DNA of 64,000 nucleotides from Oscillospiraceae bacterium (GCA_017436955.1 JAFSCD010000003.1:280206-344205), one strand, 5' to 3'; positions 17,300 to 25,891 are shown, counted from the stretch's first letter. Notes: generated by a model from the sequence alone, not told the origin. Numbers and translations: made by a program.

Positions 17300-18151
17300 A
17301 GGTCTGGTAAGCCAGGTCAGTGCGTAGGTGGCTTTCAGGGTATTATATGCCGCATTAGCGCTTTGCGCATCCGGGAAAATGGCAAAGGTAGCCGAGCCGG
17401 AGCCGGACATCTGCTGCGCCAGCGCGCCGCATTGAGCGGCTACGGATTTGATATGGTCGATCTGCGGATGCTCCGCTGCCACGACGGGATCAAAAACATT
17501 GTGGACATTTTGCGCAACGGCACGAAGATCGCCGGCAGCGATAGCCGCTTCCATAGCATCGTTATCCGGGCGCTTTTCAATAACGCATTGGTCGATCTTC
17601 CGGTACAGCTCCGGCGTGGACACCGGGAAATCCGGCTTGCATATCACGATATGACAATCCGGCATATCGGGCAGCTTGCGGACAAATTCGCCTCTGCCCT
17701 CCACCATCACTGTACCGCCCAGCACGCAAAACGGCACATCGCTGCCCACCTTGGCGCTCAGCTCTGCCAGCGCTTCCACGCTCATGGGCATACCGTAATG
17801 CCGGTTCAGCGCCTTAAACACCGCAGCGGCATCGGAGCTGCCGCCGCCGAGACCCGCCTGGCTGGGGATGCGCTTTTCCATACGGATCCCGATACCGTCG
17901 GGGTCAATGCCGGTGGCTTCAAAAAACACCTTTGCTGCCTTCCAGGCAAGATTGCGCGCATCCAGCGGCACGCCCGGGGCATCGCATTTCAGGCACCAGG
18001 GCTGCCCGGTACCAAGGTCAATCTCAATATCATCGCAAAGCGACACCGTCTGCATCACACTTTTCAGGGCGTGATAGCCGTCATCACGCAGACCGAGAAC
18101 ATCCAGCGTAAGGTTGATCTTGGCATAGGCTTTTTCAAAAATCGTTGTCAT
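17294..18151 (-). CDS. ispE: 4-diphosphocytidyl-2-C-methyl-D-erythritol kinase
   Basis: A 285-residue GHMP-family kinase that phosphorylates CDP-methylerythritol in the MEP isoprenoid pathway. Signature features: KAYAKINLTLDVLG at the N terminus with catalytic Lys/Asn region, the glycine-rich ATP loop AGLGGGSSDAAAV near residue 100, and MSGSGSATFAIF toward the C terminus. GGAGGTG precedes the ATG at 18151. It has its own promoter and a terminator and stands before spoIIR. Confidence 0.96.
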   Translation of the reverse strand: MTTIFEKAYAKINLTLDVLGLRDDGYHALKSVMQTVSLCDDIEIDLGTGQPWCLKCDAPGVPLDARNLAWKAAKVFFEATGIDPDGIGIRMEKRIPSQAGLGGGSSDAAAVFKALNRHYGMPMSVEALAELSAKVGSDVPFCVLGGTVMVEGRGEFVRKLPDMPDCHIVICKPDFPVSTPELYRKIDQCVIEKRPDNDAMEAAIAAGDLRAVAQNVHNVFDPVVAAEHPQIDHIKSVAAQCGALAQQMSGSGSATFAIFPDAQSANAAYNTLKATYALTWLTRPV

Positions 18152-18180
18152 GGTGCTGTCACCTCCGGCAATTTGCCATC

Positions 18181-18209
18181 ATTATACCGAAATTTTCTCC
18201 TTTTTGCAA
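18181..18209 (-). promoter_or_regulatory. Sigma-A promoter of ispE
   Basis: Minus-strand TTGCAA (18204-18209), 17-base spacer, TATAAT (18181-18186), 29 bases upstream of ispE. Confidence 0.8.
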
Positions 18210-18217
18210 CTGAAAAT

Positions 18218-18246
18218 GCATAAATGCCGGCTGCATTGGGGAATCT
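18218..18246 (+). promoter_or_regulatory. Possible sigma-F/G promoter of the DUF378 gene
   Basis: GCATA (18218-18222), 15-base spacer, GGGGAATCT (18238-18246); one clear mismatch to GGNNANANT. No good sigma-A promoter is visible for this gene. Confidence 0.3.
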
Positions 18247-18280
18247 ATGGGTGTCAAAAATTTATTTTGGAGGTAAACAC

Positions 18281-18484
18281 ATGGATACCATTGCATTGAT
18301 CCTCTCCATTATCGGCAGTCTGAACTGGGGTCTGGTGGGTATTTTTCAGTTTGATCTTGTGGCATGGCTGTTCGGCGGTCAGGGCGGTGTGGTAAGCCGC
18401 ATCATCTATACGCTGGTGGGTCTGGCGGGTCTGTGGTGCATCACACTGCTGTTCCGCAAAGGTCAGCACGCTATGAACGACTAA
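18281..18484 (+). CDS. DUF378 (YuzA-like) membrane protein
   Basis: A 67-residue protein with two transmembrane helices, matching the DUF378 family: IALILSIIGSLNWGLVGIFQFDLVAWLFGG in the first half (family motif NWGLVG) and a second hydrophobic segment, IIYTLVGLAGLWCITLLF. Its function is unknown. TTGGAGG lies 8 bases upstream of the ATG at 18281. It stands alone between ispE (divergent) and a convergent gene, with which it shares a bidirectional terminator. Confidence 0.88.
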   Translation: MDTIALILSIIGSLNWGLVGIFQFDLVAWLFGGQGGVVSRIIYTLVGLAGLWCITLLFRKGQHAMND

Positions 18485-18516
18485 AAATACGGCAGCACAA
18501 TGTGCTGCCGTATTTT
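18484..18516. terminator. Bidirectional terminator
   Basis: A 15-16-bp stem (18484-18499 with 18501-18516), A-rich on the left and T-rich on the right, separates the convergent DUF378 and zinc-ribbon genes. Confidence 0.88.
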
Positions 18517-18525
18517 CATTTTCAG

Positions 18526-19920
18526 TTAGCCCTTAACACGGACGATGCAGGTATAGGTCTTGCCGCCGTAGGTGGCGTGAAGCTCGGTCTTGCCGGCGCC
18601 AACCGCGGTGACGACGCCGTCCTTGACAGTGCATACGGAAGCATCGTCGGTAGTCCAGGTAATGGCACCGGGGTCAACGGGAAGATCGTTCTTATATGCC
18701 GTCCAGGTATCTCCTGCTGTGAGGGTGGTATCCCACTTGCCGGTGGCTTCATCGTATACGCTGTAGCGGAACGCAAAGTCGAAATCAACGGGCGCCGCAG
18801 GTGTGGTGGGCGCGGTGGTCGCGCCGGTGGTTGCGTCGGTGGTGGGCTGGGTGGGCGTAGTAGTGCCGGTAGCCTCAAACTTGCAGCGGACGATGCAGGT
18901 ATAGGTCTTGCCGCCGTAGGTGGCGTGGATCTCGGTCTTGCCGGGTGCCACAGCGGTGACGATACCGTTCTGCACGGTGCAGATGGAAGCATCATCGGTG
19001 GTCCAGGTGATGGCACCGGGGTCTACAGACAGATCGTTCTTATACGCCTTCCAGGTCTTGCCCTGCTCCAGAATAGAGGTGTCCCACTTGCCGGAGGTCT
19101 CATCCTTCCACTTGGTATTGAATTCGAAGGTGAAATTGGGGTCAACGGGACCGGCAGGCGTGGTGGGATCGGTGGCCGTGGTGGGATCCGTAGTAACCTG
19201 ACCGTTGGCATCCGTAGGCGCGGTGGGGTCAGTGGTGGGATCGGTGGGAGTTTCAAAGCTGCACTTGATCTGGCAGGTCTGGGTGACGCTGCCGCAGGTA
19301 ACGGTAATGGTAGCTTCACCGCCGCCGACAGCGGTCAGCAGACCCGTGTCATCTACGGTAACGATCTTGGGATCGGAGCTTTCAAAGGTGATCTCATCGG
19401 TGGTGTTGGAGGGTGTGGGACGGGCAACGATGGTGTAGCTGTCACCGGCCTCCATAAACTCGATGGTCAGATAGTTCAGCTGGATGCTCTCGCAGGCGAT
19501 GCCGGCAGTCGTCGGCGACGTGGGTGCGGTGCTGGGCTGTGTCGTCTGCACGTAGGTAGGCTCCTGGGTCTCGGTGCCGGGATTGCTGAACAGCTTGATG
19601 CCTATGTAGATCACCACCGCAACGATGGCAACCAGCAGGAAGATCACGACCAGCACCAGACCGGTGTTGCCGCCTTCCTCCTTCTCGCCGCGGCGGGATC
19701 TTTCCGCGCCGGTGCGCTCGGCAGCTCTGCCGCTGTTGCGCTTGCGGACGTTCTGCTTGGAGAAGCGACCGCCCTTTACAGCGGTATAGCCTTCGGAGCT
19801 GTGTCTTTCAGTATCAGCGGAAGTGGTTTCCGTGGTAGTCTTGGCGTAGCCGCAAATGGGACATTTGGGAGCAGTATCGGGATACGAAGTGCCGCAAATA
19901 TCACAAATCACTTTATTCAT
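18526..19920 (-). CDS. Zinc-ribbon, single-pass membrane protein with Ig-like (Big2) repeats
   Basis: A 464-residue protein I cannot assign a function. Residues 6-23 form a zinc ribbon (Cys6, Cys9, Cys20, Cys23). A basic, disordered stretch precedes a transmembrane helix (about 87-110). Outside follow Thr/Pro-rich linkers and three Ig-like group-2 domains with the typical ITW/ESSD...IVTVDDTGLLTAV...G.A.ITVT pattern; the last two are close duplicates of each other. The start at 19920 is supported by GGAGGT and a good promoter; the frame extends upstream past the promoter. It is divergent from the kinase at 20134. A surface sensor or adhesion role is inference. Confidence 0.8.
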   Translation of the reverse strand: MNKVICDICGTSYPDTAPKCPICGYAKTTTETTSADTERHSSEGYTAVKGGRFSKQNVRKRNSGRAAERTGAERSRRGEKEEGGNTGLVLVVIFLLVAIVAVVIYIGIKLFSNPGTETQEPTYVQTTQPSTAPTSPTTAGIACESIQLNYLTIEFMEAGDSYTIVARPTPSNTTDEITFESSDPKIVTVDDTGLLTAVGGGEATITVTCGSVTQTCQIKCSFETPTDPTTDPTAPTDANGQVTTDPTTATDPTTPAGPVDPNFTFEFNTKWKDETSGKWDTSILEQGKTWKAYKNDLSVDPGAITWTTDDASICTVQNGIVTAVAPGKTEIHATYGGKTYTCIVRCKFEATGTTTPTQPTTDATTGATTAPTTPAAPVDFDFAFRYSVYDEATGKWDTTLTAGDTWTAYKNDLPVDPGAITWTTDDASVCTVKDGVVTAVGAGKTELHATYGGKTYTCIVRVKG

Positions 19921-19969
19921 AAAATTGGACCTCCAGTCCGGCAAGCTGACCGCCTGCCAATTTGTGCTT

Positions 19970-19998
19970 ATTATAACACAGTTTTCTTCTGTTTTCAA
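19970..19998 (-). promoter_or_regulatory. Sigma-A promoter of the zinc-ribbon gene
   Basis: Minus-strand TTGAAA (19993-19998), 17-base spacer, TATAAT (19970-19975). Confidence 0.8.
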
Positions 19999-20071
19999 GT
20001 ATCCGCCAATCTTTTTGTTAACATAAAATTATTTTGTCGAAGCCCAAAACGAAAAAATCCGGGAATTATGG

Positions 20072-20100
20072 TTGCAATTTATTATCTTTTCATTTATCAT
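20072..20100 (+). promoter_or_regulatory. Sigma-A promoter of the kinase gene
   Basis: TTGCAA (20072-20077), 17-base spacer, TATCAT (20095-20100), 33 bases upstream of the proposed TTG start. Confidence 0.7.
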
Positions 20101-20133
20101 ATAGGGGTATATCATACAAAGGAGGCGACTGGT

Positions 20134-23100
20134 TTGTCCGAACCGAAACTGATCTCCCCGTTACTGTCGGAATATATGATGGGTGAGCATATCAGCGGCC
20201 ATCACGGCATCCGCTGCTGCCCTGCCCTCCATAAGGAAACCGACAATAAGTACATAGTCAAGATCCTTTCCATTCCTGCATCCCAGGTGCAGCTGGACGC
20301 CCTGCTGCTGACCGGCGCTTACAGCTCTGCCGAAGCCGCCCTTGCCTACTTTAAGGAACTGGCGGATGCAACCGTAGAAGAAGCCGAGCTGCTGAAAAAG
20401 CTGTCGGGTATCGAAGGCTTCTGCAGCTACGATGGCTGGCAGGTCGAACAGATGGAGGATGCCACCGGCTACGATGTATATCTGCTGGGCAAGTACCGTC
20501 CCACGCTGGAGTGGTATTTCAGATGCAAGCCCATGACCCATCTTGCCGCTGTCAATCTGGGTCTGGATCTGTGCGCGGCGCTGTCTGTGAGCCGCCGCAA
20601 CGGCTATCTGTACGTGGACTTAAAGCCCGGCAACGTATTCCTGGCGGATAATCAGGAGTACCGCATCGGTGACCTTGGCTTTATCCGTCTGGATTCGCTG
20701 AAGTACACTTCCCTGCCGGACAAATACCGCAGCGCTTATACCGCGCCGGAAATCGAGGATGCCTTTGCATCGCTCAATACCACGCTGGATATTTACGCCC
20801 TGGGTCTGATCCTGTATCAGGCATACAACAACGGTCTGCTGCCGGCTATGGACGGCGACGAGCTGCCGCCGCCTGCTTACGCCGATTATGAAATGGCGCA
20901 GATCATCCTGAAGGCTTGCGCCAAAAACCCCGCGGATCGCTGGCAGGACCCGGAGGAAATGGGTCAGGAGCTGGCGGAGTATATGCAGCGTAACAGCGTC
21001 AATGACGTGCCCATCATTCCTGCCCCCGTTCCCGAGGAACCGGAAGCAGAGGAAGCCTCCGAAGAAGAAACCGACGGGGCTGTTGAGGAAGCAACCGACG
21101 AAGCCTCCGAAGAAGAAACCGACGAGGCTGTCGAAGAAGCTGCCGAAGAAGCGCCCGTAGAAGAAGCGCCTGCTGAAGAAGCACCCGTTGCGGAAGAAGC
21201 CGAAGAAGAAGCTGCCGAGGAAAATGAAGAAGCCGAAGAAGCTGCTGCGGATGACACCGAGGAGGAACAGTTCGTCATTGACGGCTTTGCCGTGGATGAC
21301 ACCACTCCCGGTGAAGATGATATTGCTGAGCTGGAGGATGCCGCCGTAACCGACGATACCTCTGCTATGCTGGCGCAGGCGGACGAGCTGATCGCCCACG
21401 AGATCCCCGACCCCGTTGTGGTGCCACAGCCGGCTCCCATCAAGCTGCCGGAGCCCCCGGTCACCGAGGAGGATGCGGAAGCGGAGGAAGCACCTGCCGA
21501 GGAAGCCACCACACCGGAAGAAGCCGAAGAAGCTGAAGAAACCGAGGCCGAAGAAGCCCCCGTTGCGGAAGAAAGCGGTTTCATTCCGGATGAGGACGAG
21601 TACCTGGTAGAGACCCCGAAAAAGCGCAACACGCCCATCGTGATTCTCTCCACCATTTTGGTGCTGCTGCTTCTGGCTGTAGGCGCGTACACCTTCTATG
21701 AAAATTACTATGTGCAGCTGATCCAAAACATCAACGTCACCAGTGAATTTGGTGAAATGACCGTGTATCTGGACACCCAGGTGGACAATTCTCTGCTGAC
21801 TGTCACCTGCACCGACACTTATGGCAACAAGTTCACCGCCGAGGTGGTGGACAATACTGCCCGATTCACCGGCATCACCTCCAACACCCACTATAAGATC
21901 AACGTTGAGGTCTCCGGTTTCCACCGTCTCATCGGTACCACCTCCGCCACCCACACCACCGATGCCCAGACCAACGTTGAGGTATTCACCGCAGTAACCG
22001 GCGATCAGCCCGGTACCGCAGTGCTGAATTTCAGTGTCAAGGGTGAGGATAATTTCGCCTGGCGTGTATACTACAGCACCGAGGGTGAAAACGAAAAGAG
22101 CGTGGAGTGCAACGGTCATATGGCCACCATTACGGGTCTGACCGTAGGTAAGACCTACACCTTCCGGCTGACCCCGGTGATCGATCTGCACGTTGTCGGT
22201 ATGGACACCATTTCCTTCACCGCCACCGAGCTGATCTACCCCCAAAACCTGACCATCAAGGGCTTCGAGGACGGCAAGCTGAAGGTCACCTGGAATGCCC
22301 CCAAGGGCGTGAAGGTGGACGGCTGGGTAGTTCGCTGCTACAATGCCGACGGCTTCAGCGCTACCTATAATGTGGAAAAGTCCCAGATCGCCATAGAGGG
22401 TCTTGACACCAAGCAGGGCTACACCATCGACGTAAAGGCAAGCAATATGAGCGTCAGCGAATGGGTCAGTCTTTCTGCCGACTCCATTACCGTCAAGGAC
22501 ATCAAGCTGGACGATTCCAAGGCCGGCGAAATGACCGTCACCTGGGATTATGAGGGCAAAGCGCCCAAGGATGGCTGGCGCGTGCTTTATACCATTGACG
22601 GCGGTGAAAAGCAGATCGTTCACAGCGATACCACCGCCTGCACCATCTCTCCCCTGGCACCCGGCACACGGTATGAGATCATCATCCAGGCCGATGGCGA
22701 TACCACCGTATTCGGCGGCGAAGCCAAGTTTGACGTGGAGGATCAGGGTCTGTTTGACAGCTATGGCGTTACCTGGGAGAATTTCAGCTTCCGTATGTGC
22801 TGGACGCCGGACGATGCCGGCTGGCGCTGGTACAATCTGTACGAAAGTGATTTCACCAACACCTTCAAGGCAGGTGAAAAGGCATCCTTCGTGCTGAAGC
22901 TGGACACCGATTACCACGATGATCAGGACGATATCGCAACACTGTTCGTAGTCCGGGATGCGGATAATAAGGTCGTCAGCGTCGCAAACGGCAGGACCCG
23001 GATCTGGGTCGCTATGTGGAACCAGCGGTATTCCGAGCTGGATATGCCCGTTATGCCCCAGACCCCCGGTGAATACACCGTGGATATCTACCTCAACGGT

Positions 23101-23139
23101 GCCTGGGTCACTACCCAGAAATTTACCGTAACAGAATAA
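20134..23139 (+). CDS. Degenerate Ser/Thr protein kinase with FN3-type ectodomain
   Basis: A 1001-residue transmembrane kinase-like protein. I place the start at TTG 20134, 8 bases after GGAGG; no in-frame ATG nearby has such a site. Kinase domain (about 1-290): candidate ATP lysine Lys43 in IVKIL, catalytic loop YVDLKPGNVFL with Asp162, DLG instead of DFG at 180-182, and a TAPE element; the glycine loop is poor. Residues about 300-490 are a very acidic Glu/Ala linker, then a membrane helix (about 501-522). The outside half has three or four FN3-like domains and a C-terminal Ig-like domain. It may pair with IreB; activity is uncertain. Confidence 0.82.
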   Translation: MSEPKLISPLLSEYMMGEHISGHHGIRCCPALHKETDNKYIVKILSIPASQVQLDALLLTGAYSSAEAALAYFKELADATVEEAELLKKLSGIEGFCSYDGWQVEQMEDATGYDVYLLGKYRPTLEWYFRCKPMTHLAAVNLGLDLCAALSVSRRNGYLYVDLKPGNVFLADNQEYRIGDLGFIRLDSLKYTSLPDKYRSAYTAPEIEDAFASLNTTLDIYALGLILYQAYNNGLLPAMDGDELPPPAYADYEMAQIILKACAKNPADRWQDPEEMGQELAEYMQRNSVNDVPIIPAPVPEEPEAEEASEEETDGAVEEATDEASEEETDEAVEEAAEEAPVEEAPAEEAPVAEEAEEEAAEENEEAEEAAADDTEEEQFVIDGFAVDDTTPGEDDIAELEDAAVTDDTSAMLAQADELIAHEIPDPVVVPQPAPIKLPEPPVTEEDAEAEEAPAEEATTPEEAEEAEETEAEEAPVAEESGFIPDEDEYLVETPKKRNTPIVILSTILVLLLLAVGAYTFYENYYVQLIQNINVTSEFGEMTVYLDTQVDNSLLTVTCTDTYGNKFTAEVVDNTARFTGITSNTHYKINVEVSGFHRLIGTTSATHTTDAQTNVEVFTAVTGDQPGTAVLNFSVKGEDNFAWRVYYSTEGENEKSVECNGHMATITGLTVGKTYTFRLTPVIDLHVVGMDTISFTATELIYPQNLTIKGFEDGKLKVTWNAPKGVKVDGWVVRCYNADGFSATYNVEKSQIAIEGLDTKQGYTIDVKASNMSVSEWVSLSADSITVKDIKLDDSKAGEMTVTWDYEGKAPKDGWRVLYTIDGGEKQIVHSDTTACTISPLAPGTRYEIIIQADGDTTVFGGEAKFDVEDQGLFDSYGVTWENFSFRMCWTPDDAGWRWYNLYESDFTNTFKAGEKASFVLKLDTDYHDDQDDIATLFVVRDADNKVVSVANGRTRIWVAMWNQRYSELDMPVMPQTPGEYTVDIYLNGAWVTTQKFTVTE

Positions 23140-23142
23140 CAG

Positions 23143-23175
23143 AAGCGACCATCCGCGCTATGCGGATGGTCGCTT
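23143..23175 (+). terminator. Terminator after the kinase gene
   Basis: A 14-bp stem (23143-23156 with 23162-23175) and TTTT tail. Confidence 0.9.
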
Positions 23176-23256
23176 TTTGCCAGCATTTTCCGGCTGATTT
23201 TTCGCGGTTTTTATGGTATGATCTTCGTAAAAGAGTACCTTAAGAAAGGCGGTGCG

Positions 23257-23801
23257 ATGCCATCAAACGGGCAAGCCACAAATCGCTGGGACAGTTTTTA
23301 AGCCGGCATTTCCTGCAGATCGTTCCCAGGCGGCATACTTTTGCGTTCCGGCTCGGCTGCACCCAGCCGGATATGAATCCCATTACCTACCTGAAAGGCT
23401 CGCTGCGCTGCCAATGGCTGCGCGGACACAACTACCAAAATGCCAGCCGCTATATGGCACGGCTTTCCCGGCGTCTTGAAAAGCGCAGAAAGCTGCGCCT
23501 TCTGGACTATTACGCCATGGGCAAGCTGGTACACTACACCGTGGACGCCTTTACCTCCGCCCATAACGACCACTTCCCTGCCCGGCTGCAGACGCACCGG
23601 GAATATGAAGATCGGCTGCAAAACTATTTTCTTTCGTATCTGGAGCATACCGGCATCCCGCCGCTTCCTGCCACCGGCAGTGTGATGGACGTCATTTCCA
23701 GCCACCACGAGCGCTACATCAGCAAACCTTCCGATATTCGCCGGGATTCCAGATACTGCGTGACCGTTACCTGCCTGATCGTATGTATGCTGCTTTCGTA
23801 G
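23257..23801 (+). pseudogene. Zinc-dependent phospholipase C-like gene with 5' frameshift
   Basis: The body resembles small clostridial proteins annotated as zinc-dependent phospholipase C family: GCTQPDMNPITYLKGSLRCQWLRGHN, then LVHYTVDAFTSAHNDHF with metal-type His and Asp residues. The homologous-looking frame runs back from 23801 to about 23262 (IKRASHKSLGQFL) but has no usable start codon. The ATG at 23257 with AAAGGCGGTG upstream is in another frame and stops after 14 codons. One extra base right after this ATG would give MAIKRASH. So a single-base deletion, an assembly error or a decayed gene is likely. An alternative start at 23373 would lose about 40 conserved residues. Confidence 0.6.
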
Positions 23802-23832
23802 TCATTTTTCGTATATTTATGGCATAATATGC

Positions 23833-23861
23833 TTGCAATCTGCATTTTTGCGTGGTATAAT
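23833..23861 (+). promoter_or_regulatory. Sigma-A promoter of the aro operon
   Basis: TTGCAA (23833-23838), 17-base spacer, perfect TATAAT (23856-23861), giving a leader of roughly 195 bases before aroF. Confidence 0.85.
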
Positions 23862-23893
23862 GCTGTCAAAGCTACCGGCATGGAGGCAAAAAG

Positions 23894-23959
23894 ATGATTG
23901 CTAACAATTTTGCTGCACAGTTTTACTTTAGCTACTATTACTTTAACGCCAAAAAGTAA
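23894..23959 (+). CDS. Aromatic leader peptide (Phe/Tyr-rich, attenuator)
   Basis: A 21-codon ORF with GGAGG upstream encodes MIANNFAAQFYFSYYYFNAKK: four Phe and four Tyr in 21 residues, most of them clustered at codons 10-17. It lies between a strong promoter and an intrinsic terminator, directly ahead of the DAHP synthase gene that commits carbon to Phe and Tyr. That is the arrangement of classical ribosome-mediated attenuation: slow translation when charged tRNA-Phe or tRNA-Tyr is scarce should favour the antiterminator. There is no Trp codon, which fits an operon without trp genes. Confidence 0.88.
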   Translation: MIANNFAAQFYFSYYYFNAKK

Positions 23960-24044
23960 TAGCGATTTGTGCTGCAAAGAAAACCGGAGACTATTGTAGG
24001 TATCTAAACAGCCGCACAGAATCGCTTCTGTGCGGCATTTCATT
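23910..24044 (+). promoter_or_regulatory. Transcription attenuator of the aro operon
   Basis: Four segments can form alternative helices. Segment 1 (23910-23919, inside the leader ORF) pairs with segment 2 (23968-23977) with one mismatch. Segment 2 in longer form (23964-23975) pairs with segment 3 (24011-24023) as antiterminator. Segment 3 (24011-24021) pairs with segment 4 (24026-24036) as terminator, followed by ATTTCATTTTATT. A ribosome stalled on the Phe/Tyr codons covers segment 1 and frees segment 2 for antitermination; a ribosome at the stop codon would cover part of segment 2. Confidence 0.8.
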
Positions 24045-24062
24045 TTATTAGGAGTTGATTGT

Positions 24063-25064
24063 ATGATCGCAGTATTAAAGCACGGCACAACAGATCAGCA
24101 GACCCAGCATTTGGTGGCATGGCTGCGCAGTATGGAGCTGGATGTCCATATCTCCAAAGGTCAGGACATTACCATTCTGGGTCTGATCGGTGACACCAGC
24201 CGTATTGATATGGATCTGCTGGGCAGCCTGGAGATCGTGGACAGCGTCAAGCGGGTATCGGAGCCCTTCAAGCAGGCAAACCGCAAGTTCCACCCTGCCG
24301 ACACGGTGATCTCGGTGGGCAACGCCAAATTCGGCGGCGGTCATTTCGCGGTGATCGCAGGTCCCTGCAGTGTGGAGTCGGAAGATCAGATCATCGAGGT
24401 CGCTACCGCGGTGAAGGAAGCCGGTGCCGATGTGCTGCGTGGCGGCGCATTCAAGCCCCGTACCTCTCCATACGCCTTCCAGGGGATGAAGGACGAGGGC
24501 ATCCGCCTGCTTTTGAAGGCCAAGGAGGCTACGGGTCTGCCGGTCATCACGGAAATTATGAATATCCGCGCGCTGGAGCTGTTTGCGGATGTGGACATTA
24601 TTCAGGTCGGCGCCAGAAATATGCAGAATTTTGACCTGCTGCAGGAGCTGGGCAAGACCGATAAGCCCATTCTGCTCAAGCGCGGTCTTGCCAACACGCT
24701 GCAGGAGCTGCTGATGAGCGCGGAGTATATTATGAGCGAAGGCAACGAAAACGTGATCCTCTGCGAGCGTGGCATCCGCTCCTTTGAGACGTATACGAGA
24801 AATACTTTGGATCTTTCTGCCGTGCCGGTGTTGCACGAGCTGTCCCACCTGCCCGTGGTGGTGGATCCCAGCCACGCCACCGGCAAGTCCAAGCTGGTGC
24901 CGCCGATGGCTGCCGCCGCTGTGGCATCCGGTGCTGACGGCATTATGGTGGAGGTCCACAACAATCCTGCCTGCGCGCTGTGTGACGGCGCACAGTCCCT
25001 GACCCCTGCCCAGTTTGCACAGCTCAACAAGAAGGTCAGCCTGATCCGGGAGGCACTGAAATGA
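24063..25064 (+). CDS. aroF: 3-deoxy-7-phosphoheptulonate (DAHP) synthase
   Basis: A 333-residue type I-beta DAHP synthase that joins phosphoenolpyruvate and erythrose 4-phosphate, the first step to chorismate. Residues 1-75 form the ferredoxin-like regulatory domain seen in Thermotoga-type enzymes, which can bind Tyr/Phe for feedback control. The catalytic barrel shows AGPCSVES, GGAFKPRTSPYAFQG, LLKRG and DPSHATGK. It is the first structural gene after the attenuator, with AGGAG upstream of the ATG. Its stop overlaps the tyrA start (ATGA). Confidence 0.96.
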   Translation: MIAVLKHGTTDQQTQHLVAWLRSMELDVHISKGQDITILGLIGDTSRIDMDLLGSLEIVDSVKRVSEPFKQANRKFHPADTVISVGNAKFGGGHFAVIAGPCSVESEDQIIEVATAVKEAGADVLRGGAFKPRTSPYAFQGMKDEGIRLLLKAKEATGLPVITEIMNIRALELFADVDIIQVGARNMQNFDLLQELGKTDKPILLKRGLANTLQELLMSAEYIMSEGNENVILCERGIRSFETYTRNTLDLSAVPVLHELSHLPVVVDPSHATGKSKLVPPMAAAAVASGADGIMVEVHNNPACALCDGAQSLTPAQFAQLNKKVSLIREALK

Positions 25065-25891
25065 CAGTTGGTATTCTTGGCTTAGGTCTCATCGGCGGCA
25101 GCTTCGCCAGAGCCTTTGCCCTGGAGGGGCATACGGTGTACGCGGCGGAAAAGGATGAAAGTATGCTGTCCTTCTCTATGCTGGCAGGCGCTGTCCACGG
25201 CAAGCTGGATGCAGACACGATTCCCGGCTGCGACCTGATATTGCTGTCCGTTTATCCCGATGGCGCGGCTGCCTGGCTGGAGGCAAACGGCGCCAACATT
25301 TCCAAAGATGCCCTTGTAATGGATTGCTGCGGCATCAAAGAGGAGATCTGCAGCCGCTGCTTCCCCGTTGCGGAAAAATACGGCTTCACCTTCGTGGGTG
25401 GACATCCTATGGCAGGCTCCCAGTTTTCCGGTTTTAAGTACAGCCGGGCAGATCTGTTCGAAGGCGCGCCGATGGTGCTTGTTCCCAGAGATTTCGACAA
25501 TATGCAGCTGCTGGAACGGGTAAAGAACGCGCTGGCACCCTGCCATTTCGGCTTTTTCTCGGTGTGTACCGCCCGGGAGCATGATCGGCTCATCGCCTTC
25601 ACCTCCCAAATGCCCCATATTTTGAGCAACGCCTATATCAAATCCCCCACTGCCAGCAGGCACAAGGGCTTCTCTGCCGGCAGCTATCGTGATCTGACCC
25701 GGGTCGCCTGGCTCAACGCCAATATGTGGGCAGAGCTTTGTATGAACAACCGGGAGAATATGCTCTTCGAGTTGGACACCTATATCGAAAGCCTGACGGC
25801 CTATCGGGACGCGCTGCAAGCCCGGGATCTGCCGGCGCTGACCGCGCTTTTGGAAGAAGGAAAACTGCGTAAGGAGGAGGTAGACGGATGA
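25061..25891 (+). CDS. tyrA: Prephenate dehydrogenase
   Basis: A 276-residue NAD-type prephenate dehydrogenase that makes 4-hydroxyphenylpyruvate for tyrosine. The N-terminal Rossmann motif GILGLGLIGGSFARAF is clear, as are the catalytic-region GGHPMAGSQFSGF and the HILSNAYI helix. There is no ACT domain or fused chorismate mutase, so feedback control probably acts elsewhere. The start overlaps the aroF stop by 4 bases and the stop overlaps aroB by 4 bases. Confidence 0.95.
   Translation: MTVGILGLGLIGGSFARAFALEGHTVYAAEKDESMLSFSMLAGAVHGKLDADTIPGCDLILLSVYPDGAAAWLEANGANISKDALVMDCCGIKEEICSRCFPVAEKYGFTFVGGHPMAGSQFSGFKYSRADLFEGAPMVLVPRDFDNMQLLERVKNALAPCHFGFFSVCTAREHDRLIAFTSQMPHILSNAYIKSPTASRHKGFSAGSYRDLTRVAWLNANMWAELCMNNRENMLFELDTYIESLTAYRDALQARDLPALTALLEEGKLRKEEVDG

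Noticed and set aside
18364-20133. Long plus-strand open frame continuing into the kinase gene, suggesting a 1591-residue protein
   Set aside because: The first 590 codons are antisense to the zinc-ribbon gene, have low-complexity Gly/Ala content, and a good TTG start with ribosome-binding site and promoter exists at 20134.
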